Shown: one piece after another, positions 45,843 to 57,473 of the stretch
Numbering within the stretch: position 1 is the first letter of the stretch
Layout: every line of letters begins with the position of its first letter
Source of the DNA: Puccinia triticina
Lineage: Eukaryota > Basidiomycota > Pucciniomycetes > Pucciniales > Pucciniaceae
Assembly (NCBI RefSeq): GCF_026914185.1
Contig: NC_070566.1
Coordinates: 1,984,001 to 2,048,000, forward strand
Reading direction: 5' to 3'
DNA length: 64,000 bases
Notes under the pieces: model-generated
The model's database searches: none
Told to the model about the DNA's origin: nothing
What the model saw: only the letters and a program-made list of their open reading frames with translations
Translations under genes and position numbers: made by a program

Positions 45843-48041
45843 GGCGTTGTTTTCGAGTTACGGGAACAGTAGCGGACAGTTTTGGCAATTTCTGCGAGGA
45901 ATACAGTCTCAAGAGGCTATGGATGATGCTGGTGTACGACCCAGACCCCTCACTCTTTCTTATCAACTTTCATTTCGGCTCTGGTGCACGATCCAGGCGG
46001 GTTTTCCTTTTGTTTTCTACGTCCGGACGCGCTCGGGCCGGATTTTCATTAATCCTTTTAGAAAAGGTATCGGCGCTCGTTTCCCAAAGCCGCCGTATGG
46101 CTCAAAATTTTTCCTGGGATCTTGCCTTTCATTTGGCGGTCCACTTTTGAATTTCCATCGAGTGGTTCAGAAAACACAGGCGTTCAAAGTCGAGGATCAA
46201 CTTTTCTTAGCCCCGCGGACCTACGGACTTAATCTTTTCGAAACATTACCGGCACACTACAAATCGAGCTGACTTCTAGCTCAAATTTTTCCTTTTCCTC
46301 TCGCCTTTCATTCTATCAGAGTTTTATCCAATTCTACCAAACGGTTTCAGTTCTATAAGCGGTCAAAGCGCGACTTTCATTTTCGACGCCGGTGCGCGAC
46401 CCGGATTGGTTGTTTTCTCACTCTCTTTTCGACGCCGGTGCACGAACCGGTTTAATTCTTTCTTTCTTTTTGAGTTCTTTTCTCTTTTTGTTTCCCTTTT
46501 TTCCTTTCTCTTTATCCCCTTACCGCATGAGTTTTGGACGTCTAAAAACAAAGATTTGCGATATCTACTCGTCGTGCCTAGCAACGGACTCGCCGCAGCC
46601 CGCGCCCAATCCAGTAACTCAGGATCAGTGCTGTTAAGGAGCATCAACAGCATCCTCAAGAGAAAAAAATTAGTATAAATAAGGCCCTCTACTCACCTCA
46701 AAAAGGGTATGAGGGATCTATCATAAAATCATGGAAGGGAGAAGACAGGAAAATCATGGAAACTCACCCCCCCTTTTTTTTTTCTTTTCTGAATATTACT
46801 CTCCTTCAATTCCCTTCAGACCATTTTTTTTTCTATTAATCTGAAAATTACTCTCCTTCATATCCCTTCAAGATTTTCTCTGTTATTATCATCTGGAAAT
46901 CACACTCCTTCCCCAATCCTTCTTCAGATTTTTTTCCTTTTTTCTTCATGAGCACTACCTCAGATAAAATTTCCTCACTCCTCTTCTTGCCACTGGGATT
47001 ATTCTTCCTTCATAAAATCTTTCAAATATATACTTCACCTCTCTGGCCACTTTGGATTACTTCTTACTTCAGATACTCCAGCCATTCCTACATATAAAAC
47101 CCACTTCATACATATAAATTCTGGTCACCCTTCCCCTGCTTTAAAAAATTCTTTTTTGAACTCTGGACCTTTGGATTCTGGACCCCACATATAATCATCT
47201 TCTTCTAGGAATTCTGGACTTTCTTCTCAAGTATTCAACCCTCTTCAAGTCACATGGCCACATTGGATTTCTGGATTTCTTTGGACAGCAGTAGATATTC
47301 TTTTCTGTTAAATATATAAATACCTCAACTCTTTGTTCTGGATTATCATTAGCTTCATCATATATCTTCATACTTACCTATCCTCTGGTCTAAGCTTCCA
47401 TCCCTCACTCCCCCCTTACTATTTCAGTGATACCCACTGAATTTTAGTCTTACTAGTCTATGGATATGCTATTAGATTTTAGTCTTCTTTTTTACTAGTC
47501 TATGGATATGCCATTAGATTTTAGTCTTCATAATTGGTCTACTACACTTAGTTAGTATATTGTCCACTCCCCCTATCTCAACTCTCTTCTTCATAAGCTT
47601 AGATTTTCAGTAGTTTAGTTCTAGTATTATCTTATATAGTGAATCTTCTAGTTTTTCATAGTGATTGAGATATTCAGTTTTATATAGTTAATTAGTTTAG
47701 AATTATCTTCTTCTGGACTTGGACTTTTGGACTTCTTTTATGGACTCTATGGACTTCTTGTGGACATTGGACCCTTGGATTGCACTCTCAGGAATTCTTT
47801 TGGACACTGGATTTTGGACTTCCTTGGTTGGATAACTACTTCCTTCTTTGTTTGGACCTCTCTCAGGAATTGGCCTCTTTGGTTGGATAAATACTTCCCT
47901 CCTTGGATTTGGACCTCTTTGACTTGGCCTCTTTGGTTGGATAACTACTTCCCTCCTTGGATTGGACTAACTCCTTTTCCTTGTTTCTTTTTTTTCCCCA
48001 AATTTCTCTTCTTCATTTCTCTTTTTTTCCTCTCAGTGTCT
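45843..48041. other. Gypsy 3' region with low-complexity repeats
   Basis: No gene is supported. From 45930 to 46480 CGCCGGTGCACGACCCGG-like motifs recur in a T/C-rich background. From about 46740 on, the DNA is pyrimidine-rich with many TTCTGGACTTTGGA repeats. Three units of about 60 bp with CTTTGGTTGGATAACTACTT lie near 47820-47970. Confidence 0.4.
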
Positions 48042-48068
48042 GGGGACAGACAACAAGTTGGGAGAGCT
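48042..48068 (+). promoter_or_regulatory. Polypurine-tract region of the Gypsy element
   Basis: GGGGACAG...AAGTTGGGAGAG directly precedes the 3' LTR and is mostly purine on the plus strand. It is the expected primer for plus-strand DNA synthesis. Confidence 0.6.
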
Positions 48069-48985
48069 TGTGGTAACCCTGTTCCTGTTCATACTATCAC
48101 CCTCATATCACCTAAACACTTAATAAATACATCATTATTAATTCATATTCAGATTCTACACCCCATTTTACCCCTAGTCACCCACTCATTTCACCTAGGA
48201 TTTCCAAATGGATCAGCAGTTATTGGCATGTATAGTTTTGGCAGGTATTTTCTTCATACATATCCTTAGCATTATTACATACATCATTCATTAGTATCAT
48301 AGCTACATAGGACTGCAGATCTTACATAACTTCATTACTCATTTTTCTCTTCATATGTATCAGCAGTACATTCCTTCATAGCTCTTGTAGTTATTACCAA
48401 ATGCTCATCATTATTTCATCTTCCAAATAGTTACCTTTCATGTACACTCATTGGTCATTGCACCTTCATCATTACTTCTCATCTTCAGATATTTTTAATA
48501 TGTGCACATCATGTACCACCCCCCTGTAGTACTTCTCACATATATAAACACCCCTCTAGATGTTGTATCCCCATCATGCACTTTCACCCAATACACTTTG
48601 TATGCACCTCTCTCCCCATACTCTCTGTAGCACCTTTACACATCACACTTAGATACACTTTCATCACCATAGAAATATATCCCCCAGTATATATCTCTTT
48701 ACCCATCTCAGAGTGACTCCCCAAGAGCTTCTGCTTTTCCCCTTCTCACTTCTCCTCTCTCACTCAGGAGGATTGATACACCTTAAACTCATAAAGTGTT
48801 AAAGCCGTCTACGTCAAAGAGAATCATCAGCCACACCCTTTTTCTTTTTCTTAGTGTAACCCCCTCTCCATCAGCATTAGTCCAGAGGGCAGCCTCACCA
48901 GCACCTGTAGTCCCTTCTACATTATTAGTAGTGTAGTTGACTATTTCCCCTCACAGCTCTTTCCTGATCTTTTAGGAGTTCCACA
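48069..48985 (+). repeat. 3' LTR of the Gypsy element
   Basis: Intact TGTGGTAAC...GTTCCACA unit of about 917 bp aligning with both halves of the 5' LTR. Differences include small insertions (near 48590) and scattered substitutions, so the element is not very recent. One 3' LTR site reads GCCGTC where the 5' LTR has GCCATC. Confidence 0.85.
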
Positions 48986-49815
48986 CCAGTCATTGAGGGT
49001 GCTACTCCCCTCAATGACCAGCACAATTGTTCATCGAGGGGAGCAGCACCTCCCCTCGATGACCATCACAGACCATTCATCAAGGGTGGTGCTACTCTCC
49101 TTGATGACCGGCACAGATTGGTCCTTGAGATAAATAGCACCTCCCATCAATGACCGGCACAGATTGGTCATTGAGGGGAGTAGCATCTCCCCACAATGGC
49201 CGGCACAGATTGGTCATTGAGGGGAGGAATCAATGACCGATCTGTGCCGGTCATTGATGTGAGGTGCTATTCCTCTGGATGACCAGCACAATTGGTCATC
49301 AAGGGGAGTAGCACCTCTCCTCAATGACCAACACAGACCAGTCATCAAGGGGGGTGCTACGCTCCCTCCCCTTGATGGCCGGCACAGATTGGTCATTGAT
49401 TCCTCCCCTCAATGACCAATCTGTGCCGGCCATCGTGGGGAGGTGCTACTCCCCTTGATGGACTATTGTGCCAGACATTGAGGGGAGTAGCATCCCCCTT
49501 GATGACCGGTCTGTGTTGGTCATTGAGGGGAGGTCCTACTCCCCTTGATGAACAATTGTGCCGGTCATTGAGGAGAGTAGCACCCTTGATGACCGTTTTG
49601 TGTTAGTCATCAAGGGGAGGTGCTACTCCCCTTGATGAACAATTCTGTTGTTCATTGAGGGGAGTAGCACCCTCAATGACCGGTCTGTGTTGGTCATCAA
49701 GGGGAGGTGCTACTCCCCTCAATGAACAATTGTTCCGGTCATCAAGGGGAGTAGCACCCTCAATGACCGGTCTGTAATGGTCATTGAGGGGTGCTACTCC
49801 CCTTGATGACCGAGG
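48986..49815. repeat. Hairpin satellite array (centre GTAGCACC)
   Basis: About a dozen or more tandem units of about 55-65 bp contain GGTCATTGAGGGGAGTAGC and the inverted GCTACTCCCCTCAATGACC, with CGGCACAGATT or CGGTCTGTGTT spacers. Each unit can fold into a hairpin. The outer arms match the array at 14650-15560 while the centres differ. The array starts immediately after the 3' LTR. Confidence 0.8.
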
Positions 49816-49869
49816 TGTGCAGGTCTAACAAGCCGGGCGGGTAGGTGGGGAAGCAACTTGCCTCAATGG

Positions 49870-50095
49870 GGTGCACTACTTATGTACACCATTTCATTTG
49901 GTGTACAATAGATTTCACCCCCAAAATTGAAGCAGCCTGGGGGCTTTAACACCTGCACCCCAATGTTTTTGGGGTAAGCAGGTCTGCACACCAATAAATT
50001 GGGGTACTCCAGAAGTGCACCCCAGTAATATTGGGGTGCAAATGTGGGTACACCAAAATGTTGGTGTGCATGAAGTAAATTTTTGGGGTGCATTT
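49870..50095. repeat. Small hairpin repeat cluster (GGGGTGCA units)
   Basis: Four to five units pair CACCCCA or CACCAA with TGGGGTG or TTGGTG around AT-rich loops, for example GCACCCC-AGTAATATT-GGGGTGC at about 50019-50041. Spacing is about 45-60 bp. Confidence 0.65.
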
Positions 50096-51896
50096 AAACT
50101 GACCCAATTTTCTCTCCTTGGTTTGAGCAATAATGAAGATTCTGAGAAATTTGCACAAAATTGGAAAATTTCCACACTTTTCATTTTTTTCATTTTCATT
50201 TTTTTTTTTTTCTGTCATAATCATTCTTGGGAACTTATTTTACACCCCTGCAGCCAATCCCATGACTTAGGGTCTGTTGCCTGAGCTTCTGCAATGAAAA
50301 ATGCAGTACCAAAAACATTAGATGACCCACTGTACATAGATAGTTTTCAAGTCCCTCCTCTCCAAGGAGGAAGACTCTCCAAGGAGGCGCAAAGCGTCTC
50401 CAAAGGAGAGGCTTAGGACTAATGTCCCATACTTGGCCTGAGGCTGAGAGACATTTACACAGAAAATCCTGATTTTTGTGTTTACATCTCTTTTACTCAT
50501 TTCTCTCAGCATAAAATTCAAAGCCACCTATACCAAGTTGTAGCCCTGATTCTCAGCTTTCTTGTACATATTTTTTCAATTAAATTTGTCACAAACTGGC
50601 CGCTCAGTGGCCATTCCTGTGAGCGGTTGTCTTGAGCAATGCGATGAAGCCATTGGATCATCCGAAGGTCAAGGTCAGATGCGGGTTTGGTCAGTATGGA
50701 CTTAACAATGACATGTCTTGTTGAATACAGAGTTCCCAAGAAATTTAATGACATATGATGTCAAATTGTATTTTCATGTGTATAGGCCGGGCAGGCTATC
50801 CGGGGAACATCGGGCCGGATATAGGCTCTCAGGTGGATTTTTTACATCCAATTCTTTTCCAAGGGATATGGGTAGCTGTTATTTGTAAAACACAATAATA
50901 TGTAGAAACAAATTCTGGTTCTAATGGTACTAGAGGCTGTGAGGAAATCAGAGGTGTACCAGGTGATACATGGGCTCAAAGGGAATTTTGGACAATTGGC
51001 TGGGCAGCCTCAAGCCAAATATGGGACATTGGGCACATTAAGTCCCTCCTTCGGAGGTCGCTGCGCTCCCCCGAGGAGGGACTTGCGGTAAGTTCGCTCC
51101 TTCGGAGGGTCCCGACGGCGTCCCCCCTCCACAAAGAGAAAGTTTGCTCTTTTGCCTACGAACTTGCCCATTTCTTGTAATTTCGAGCCTTCCACAGCCC
51201 GCGAAGGCCCGTAACCAAGTTGCAATCGAAAGCAATTCAGAAGGGCGTGGGCAATGCCTTACTTCACAAAATCAAGCAGACATGAGACCTTTTTCGAGTC
51301 CATTCCTAGGAGCGAATCTCTCCTTAGAATCCGAGGTGTGGTAGTAAGGTTCCGGGAATTTTCCAGTGGAATCGCCGACCGTCTGGCGACGGTCCCCCCT
51401 TGCAGGCAGACACCTCGACATGATATCGGTCGCAGATCGAAATCATCTCGATGAGCTTCACCTGTGGTGTACTGGCTAAGGGTTGAAGTGTCAGCGGCCA
51501 GCTTGGTTAGTCCGAAGCTGAATGAGCTGGACCAGTTCTGGATTGCCTAGAGGACTTACGGTCGAACCGCGCGCTATGGTCACCCAGGTCAGCGGCAATT
51601 CGACCGAATCAATACACGTTGAGAGAGGGCTCTTCTCTCTCTTTCCCAGCCATCTATTCTCAACAACCTCTGCATGTCCATCCAACAGGTTTGTGGAGCT
51701 TGGCTGGGTCTTCGCACATTATCTTTGCGTTTTTCTTCCAACGTAGGCAAGCCAATCTCCTCCTTGCTTATACTGGACTATTTTCTTAAAGCCCTTATAA
51801 CTTCATACTTTCCTTTATCGTTCTTTGAGACCCCACCATATACAACCTTCTCGTTCACGCTTGAGCCAACTGCATTGTGACCCCCTCCCTAGTAAG
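50096..51896. other. Geneless stretch and upstream region of the membrane-protein gene
   Basis: No gene is supported. Two G/C-rich inverted blocks with CTCCAAGGAGG (near 50360) and CTCCTTCGGAGG (near 51040-51110) look like related repeats. CCTTATAACTTC near 51789 could be the TATA region of the next gene. Confidence 0.35.
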
Positions 51897-53255
51897 ATGA
51901 CACTTCCACTCCTTTTATTGCTTGGGATCCTCCATATCCTCCTTCTACTGCCACAGTGCCTGTGTCATCATCAAGGCATCACCACCCGCTCTCTCAATCA
52001 ACTAGAAGTCAGCTCACACGGCACGGTTCCAAAACTCATCTCACCCAAGGTACCCAACACTCTCGCATCATCAACTACCCAATTTGCGACTAATACCTTC
52101 AACTCGAGGCGTCTAGGAGTAAGACATCGCTCAAGTCGCCACGCACGAATTGCTCGCCGAGGACTTTTGCCCGACATCTCAAACTTTGCTTCTAATACGT
52201 TTGGTGGACTCTTTGGAAACTCTAACAGCCAGGCAAATGGTCCGCCTGCACAGTCTGGTTTCGCCGCCGGAAACTCTCGCCAGGTCACATATCCACAAGA
52301 CTCCCAACCTTTCCCATCGGGGGACTCGAGGGCTCTGATGAATGGCCAACCCAATGCCCTTCTGCCTCACCCCACGCAACTTCCCAGCTCATCCACCGGT
52401 TCCTCAAAAGCTCAACTGCCTGCAACTACCTCTACATCGTTAAAAGCTCAAGCTACATCCGCTAGCAGTCACTCCCACGCCACCACTTCCTCCGCCCCGG
52501 CCTTGACTGCTTCCTCCGCGGCGCCATCACCCACGGATGAACCAACTCCGCCCTCTGCGTTTGAGCGCTTTGGATCGCTGTACAAGCCCTCCAACCGCTT
52601 TGCGCCGCTTGCTGCTTTGCTTACAGTTGTATTTAGTGAGTGGATTCCTTACCCCTGCCTGGTTGTTTTGGAAGATAATTACCAAAAACGCAGCACGCTG
52701 ACGTGAAGTGACGGAATACCCCCAATATTAGTACTAGGATTTTTGGTGAGCCTCATGGCGATATTGAAATGTGTGGCTCACAAGAAAAGGTTCGCCAACA
52801 AGAAAGATTATCCCACTGGATTTCCATGGGTGGAGCCGGGGGGAAGCGAGGCAAATAGAACCAGTAGTCGTCAAGGCCTGGTTCACACCAAAAGCTACAC
52901 GTCAACTCGAAATTCGATGACCTCGAGCTTACACTTCTCCAGCGGGCGCCAGCTTGGTCCAGAGGGCCAGATGACCCCAAATCAGACCGAATATCAACTC
53001 AACGAGCTCGGATCGGACGTGTATAGTAATTATGCGTGGGCGGCGACGGAAATGGACCTCGAAAAAACCCTCTCAAGCCCCTCAGATGAAGGACCATCAT
53101 CGGCAGCAACAGAAGACAGCAATCACGTCTACACTGCCAACCAAGAACGCGACCAATGGCATACAGAATCTTTGGATGATGGACCTTGTTTTATCCGAGG
53201 AGGGAAGGGCGAGCTCTTGGAAGATTCAAAAGTTTTAAAACTAGGTCATCCATGA
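51897..53255 (+). CDS. Secreted/type I membrane protein, Ser/Thr-rich ectodomain
   Basis: The ATG at 51897 opens a signal peptide (MTLPLLLLLGILHILLLLPQ, cleavage likely near CLC-HHQ). An Arg-rich segment follows, ending IARR-G, a plausible Kex2 site near residue 83. Then comes a long Ser/Thr/Ala/Pro-rich region to about residue 215, likely O-glycosylated. A transmembrane helix (LAALLTVVF...LVSLMAILKCV, residues about 238-262) crosses the splice junction. A cytoplasmic tail with HKKRFANKK and many Ser/Asp residues follows. Layout resembles fungal cell-wall stress sensors, but no WSC or Mid2 domain is evident. The intron lies at about 52636-52738. The strong donor GTGAGT at 52636 breaks the frame; donor GTGGAT at 52640 with the acceptor at 52737-52738 keeps it (about 419 residues). 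Confidence 0.7.
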
Positions 53256-53946
53256 TCAATTACCTCAAACAATTTGAATCAAAGCACTACTCTTACAACG
53301 TCTGATCTACAAGACATCGCACGAACTGGCCACGTCTTTACGATCGCTCCATTCCTTCTGGTGAATTTATCTTGTCACTATAACCAGATCCAGTTCGAAT
53401 TGCTCTCTTCGCATTGCTTTATAGGACTGGCATACATGGCTCCACGCCCAAACATACCTCAAAGAGCATAACAGTAATGTACAGGACGCGCCATTTTTTT
53501 CGGGCTAGTCTTTGGTATTAGTACGGAATCCTTCGGGTTTTTCCCTTCTTTCTTAATCGCATATTGTATTTTTCGTTTTTTTTTTTTCCGCTTGGTTAGA
53601 GATTATTACTCTTCAAATTTCTTTTGATATCATTCTTACGAGCTAGTGAACTTAACTTTGAAATCATAAGTTCGGAGGAACAGAACAGTGTGATGGCCCA
53701 GTGTTAAGCTAGTTGATCCATCACATGGTGGAAATGCTTTTGCCACCTAGGTATGTGTTGAATTTTCTAAAACAATTAGCAAGGAAATACGACGGGTAAA
53801 GACTGCCTGCTTGCTCTAAGGTTTTGTGAACCACTGAAAACACGTCTCGTTGAAGAAGTGGACTCCAGTGTCTTGGTTCAATTTTGTCAGATCAGGTGGG
53901 TAACGCGTGTGAATCGTTAGCGGATCTATAATGCAACCAACGACAG
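53256..53946. other. Intergenic region between convergent genes
   Basis: Shared 3' flank of the plus-strand membrane-protein gene and the minus-strand SRR1-domain gene. There is a T-run near 53577-53589. No extra gene was seen. Confidence 0.4.
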
Positions 53947-55102
53947 TTAGAAACGATACGCATTGTCGGAAGGGGGACATCTAATACCAAGGTCCAGTAA
54001 GACCGGGATGGTGTCTTTCTCCTCTTGAACCATGATTTTTTGATAACTTTTGATGTCGTTTCCCATCAGGATGATCCGGCTTAGGTTATCTCCATGATTT
54101 GGTGTGCTATTTTCGCAAACCAGACGTTCGTATAGGGTCTTGGGCGCGTGTGGCATGTAGAAGAAGGTAGGTTCTTCACAGTAAAGGCTGGGTTCCTAAT
54201 CTTTGACAGTAAAGAAATGAGTCCAATCAGTGCCGTTGGAAGCTTATGGTTTACACAGTTGACTTACGGCATCCAGCACATCATGACCGAACTTGCGCAG
54301 GTTTTCCTTATCTTTCTCGGTAAATGCGGGGTCGTAAAAACAAACCTTCAAGTTTGATTTGTGTGACCAATCCATCGCGGAATCATTCTGAAATTCTTGA
54401 CCTTGAAGGTCAGAATTATTAGATTGGCGCCCTTTAGACCTAGTTTTTGATGTTGTATATGGCAGGTCAGGCCTAAGAAAGAGCATATGTTGAGGAGCGT
54501 CCACTGACAGGATAGGCAGGATCACATCCAACAGGAAAACCAATTGGTATTGACTCTGTTTCTGGCCGTGAATCCCAGTGCAAGATGCAACTCCTGGGCT
54601 CAACATGTGCTGGGAGGCGGTATCCGGTGAGAATGAGCCTAACGCCAAGCACAAAATTCTTCGGGGCGGAGGCGGGGCTTCCTCATCGTTCAAACACTGG
54701 GTCAACCAAGCTGCTGTGAGAGTCAGAACTCTGTCCTTTTGGCACGAATGGCTACTTGTATGGTGAACTCACTTGAGGATGAACTGAGCCACCGGGATTT
54801 TTCCATCACAGACCTCCTGTTGTCGAGATGCAGACCTAAATCGGGGGGTGCTCGATTGGCCAAATCGAGAGTTGCTTTGTATTTTCCATTGTTGCGACGC
54901 TTCCTGTTTTTCTTGGTTGAACGTTGCTCAACATATTGAAAGCCGCCTGGGAGGAGTGCGTAGGAACGGAGTCTGATGTTCTGTGAGTCAAATGCTCAAT
55001 GATACCTGTTATCATCGATCGGCCGTGACTCACCGGTTTGGTCGTTATCTTTTTGCATTCTTCGGCTTCGCCACCTCTCAGCAATCCGGCGCGCATCAGC
55101 AT
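53947..55102 (-). CDS. SRR1-domain protein (Ber1/SRR1-like)
   Basis: Four exons on the minus strand (55034-55102, 54773-54980, 54268-54713, 53947-54195) give about 323 residues, with every join keeping frame. After a basic stretch (RSTKKNRKRRNNGKYK) the SRR1 domain begins: RILCLALGSFS (about residue 115), QLVFLLDVILPIL, VCFYDPAFTEKDKENLRKFG and TFFYMPHAPKTLYERLV, then SRIILMGNDIKSYQ. These blocks and their order match the SRR1 family, known from plant circadian/phytochrome signalling and from yeast Ber1. Biochemical activity is unsettled in the family. An ancient housekeeping role is likely. The C-terminus ends soon after the domain. A MITE lies about 100 bp upstream of the start codon. Confidence 0.8.
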
Positions 55103-55206
55103 ATGTCTTTATGCAACGTCCCGCGTATTCAAAATGCAGCCTGGTGCGACCCGAGCGTCTGCCTTGCGGGCGCCTCAATGGTTGCAACGCAAACTTCATG
55201 TAAATA

Positions 55207-55338
55207 GCACTGTTCACGTAAGCTAAACATCAGCAAGATTGAAATAAAGTTTATCCCATTGTGCCAGCCAATTTGGCTGGGAAAGTATGCTGATGTATAT
55301 CTCTCACCATGGTCATAGATTTCTTACGTGAACAGTGC
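55207..55338. mobile_element. 132-bp MITE with TA duplication upstream of the SRR1-domain gene
   Basis: TAGCACTGTTCACGTAAG at 55205-55222 is repeated exactly inverted at 55323-55340, and the outermost TA on both sides fits a TA duplication (Tc1/mariner-like). Inner CATCAGCA...TGCTGATG arms make it nearly palindromic. Confidence 0.75.
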
Positions 55339-55340
55339 TA

Positions 55341-57473
55341 ATATGTATTTGAACCAATCAATTGATACACACAGTTCCAAATCTCTTATGTATCATCTAG
55401 GCATCATTGGAGTATCCTTGAGTTCAATTGTGTAAAACCAGTTCAGCAAGGTCAACCTGTATTAGTTTCTTGTTGATGATTAGAAAGTGATTGGAAAGAG
55501 ATTGCAATTAGCAGAATAGGGAAAGTGGCAACTCAAGCGTTGGATTAAATTTCCATTCCAGTGATTTAAAATAAGAATAAACAAAAAATTCACACCTGTG
55601 GATGATGCATGACTGACAGTGAGAGGAGCTCAGGAGAGAGCCTGATCAAGAATTAGGCCTCAAGTTCTAATCGTTACAACCTGAACAATTTAAGATACAG
55701 AGTTCTAAAATTTCCCAGTATTTATATGAAGGTATTAATTTGAAAGGGGTGCAATGTATATTCAGGTTGATAAATTTTCTCACAAACTCCTTAACTGATG
55801 TGTTTCTTCTGGAAGTTTTGCTGAAGTACTGGGATTGCATCAGGGTTATATGTTGTCCCAGGAGTTCAAACCAAATAACCAGTCTTTCTTTGGCACGGGA
55901 TACATATATATACATGAGGATTGGATACGGGAAACATGATCAGGGAGTATTCAGGATACAAAGGGGTCAGAGAGAATAAGGAATACCAAGTATGTAGTGG
56001 AAAACAATGAGCGCTCAGATTGATACTTAGTCTGAAAGGAGTTGTCAGTTGTGTTCAGCTTGGATTGATAAGGGAAGAAGATGTTGAGGATAATTCTGAG
56101 TATGTGATTTTGGTTAGGGTTACAACAAATCTTGGGACAAGATCACTTCCCCATTGGCTCTCCTACTCTTTGGGTGGAATCAGTTCAATCTGTCTGCTCC
56201 TGTTTGACTTTGTCCAATATTGGAATGGGATGAGGTGTTAGCTCTGAGCTCTCATCTAATCAACTCCCCAGCCAAGAAAACACCTGCTTACCTTTGGTGC
56301 TGGCTGTGACTGTTGGCTGGGATTCTCCTTGAGCCTACATAATCTTCCTGTTCATGTGATTTGTACCTGCATGCACCCAAGGCTCATCAACTCTGCTTGT
56401 GCAGGGTTCCCTAACAATTTGCTTACCTTGTCTGCAGCTGGGTCAGATCTTGACATCCTCCTCAGTTCTGTTCACCTAGGTGTGCATTCTGACAATTGTC
56501 AGGGTCCAGATGACATCCTTGGTTTCACGTCAGCAACCCATACATTTTGGAGCTGTTCTGATGTGCATGTTTCAGGGAAGCTGAGATGTTTGGCATACAT
56601 ACCTTATTTGACATCCCCTCCTATTTGGAGGCTTGCAGGGGTGCCCTATCTGCGGGACAAGCACTACAGGAAAAGCTCTAGAGACTGCCAGCAGTTCTCA
56701 AATTTTATTCAAACCAAGCTTCAATGTATAGAGTGACTGTGCATGAAAGGTTAGGATGTGATCATGTGGATTTAAAGTGGCAGTTAGCCTGGAGTATGTC
56801 ACAGGTTAACTGCTGGCAGTTTCTAGAGTTTTTCATGTACTAAAGGTATATATAAAACACTCTTTGTACTCTTTCCCGCAGACTACCAGAGCATGTTGGA
56901 AACATGGCTAGCTTTTACACCCCTTGTATGGGGGCTATGTGCTCCCACTGCAGTCCAATGTGAGTTTGGACGACTGCCATTTTCAAATGCAAGATGTGGT
57001 GTCTTCGACGAAATGGAGGAACCAATTCAGAAAGCAGGCTATTACAGAAACTGCTTCTGTTCCCCTGTGAAAATAGTATCAGTGAGCCAAACCAACGAGT
57101 TGGCCAGTTGTGCAAAGGGACATGTGGCCCGGAGTCAGCAATAAGGCGGGGCTGGCTGGCTGAGTTGTGTGTGTGGATGAGCTTGTCTGCTGATGATGTC
57201 AGTTGAGGGCGTGGCTGGGTTTCAGTTACATAGGCTTTTGTTGTGGTGAAGATGGTTGTGCTGCTCCCATGGTCTCCCCCTTGTGCTCTTCCCAGCGAAT
57301 CCGCCAGCCGCGAGCAGCCCCGCCCAGCCAGCCAGCCAACATTCGCAAGCCAACCACTACAATAATACCTTATATATCCCACCCAGCCCCCCCAGAAACC
57401 ATCGAAGACTGGTTCTCAATCCCAACATCCCCCAAAAACCACAAACCACAAACCAAATCCAAAACGAATCAGC
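55341..57473. other. Geneless stretch
   Basis: No convincing gene. Frames at 56329-56736 and 56893-57206 lack starts in good context and show no known domain. CpG is scarce up to about 56,940, as in old transposon DNA, and rises sharply towards the next gene. CTTATATATCCC near 57369 is a likely TATA region for the gene at 57474. Confidence 0.4.

Larger units (their letters stand above)
26292..48985 (+). mobile_element. Ty3/Gypsy LTR retrotransposon with three nested insertions
   Basis: The element runs from the 5' LTR (TGTGGTAAC start) through primer-binding site, gag-pro, pol and polypurine tract to the 3' LTR (GTTCCACA end). Its 22.7-kb span includes a 1,721-bp TIR element in the 5' LTR, a 193-bp hAT-type MITE in pol and a 10,344-bp Helitron after pol. 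Removing these leaves about 10.4 kb. That is long for the family because of a roughly 2.7-kb stretch between pol and the 3' LTR, which may hold further insertions. Pol order is RT, RNase H, integrase, as in Ty3/Gypsy. The flanks, CCGG on the left and CCAG on the right, are not identical. Confidence 0.85.
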
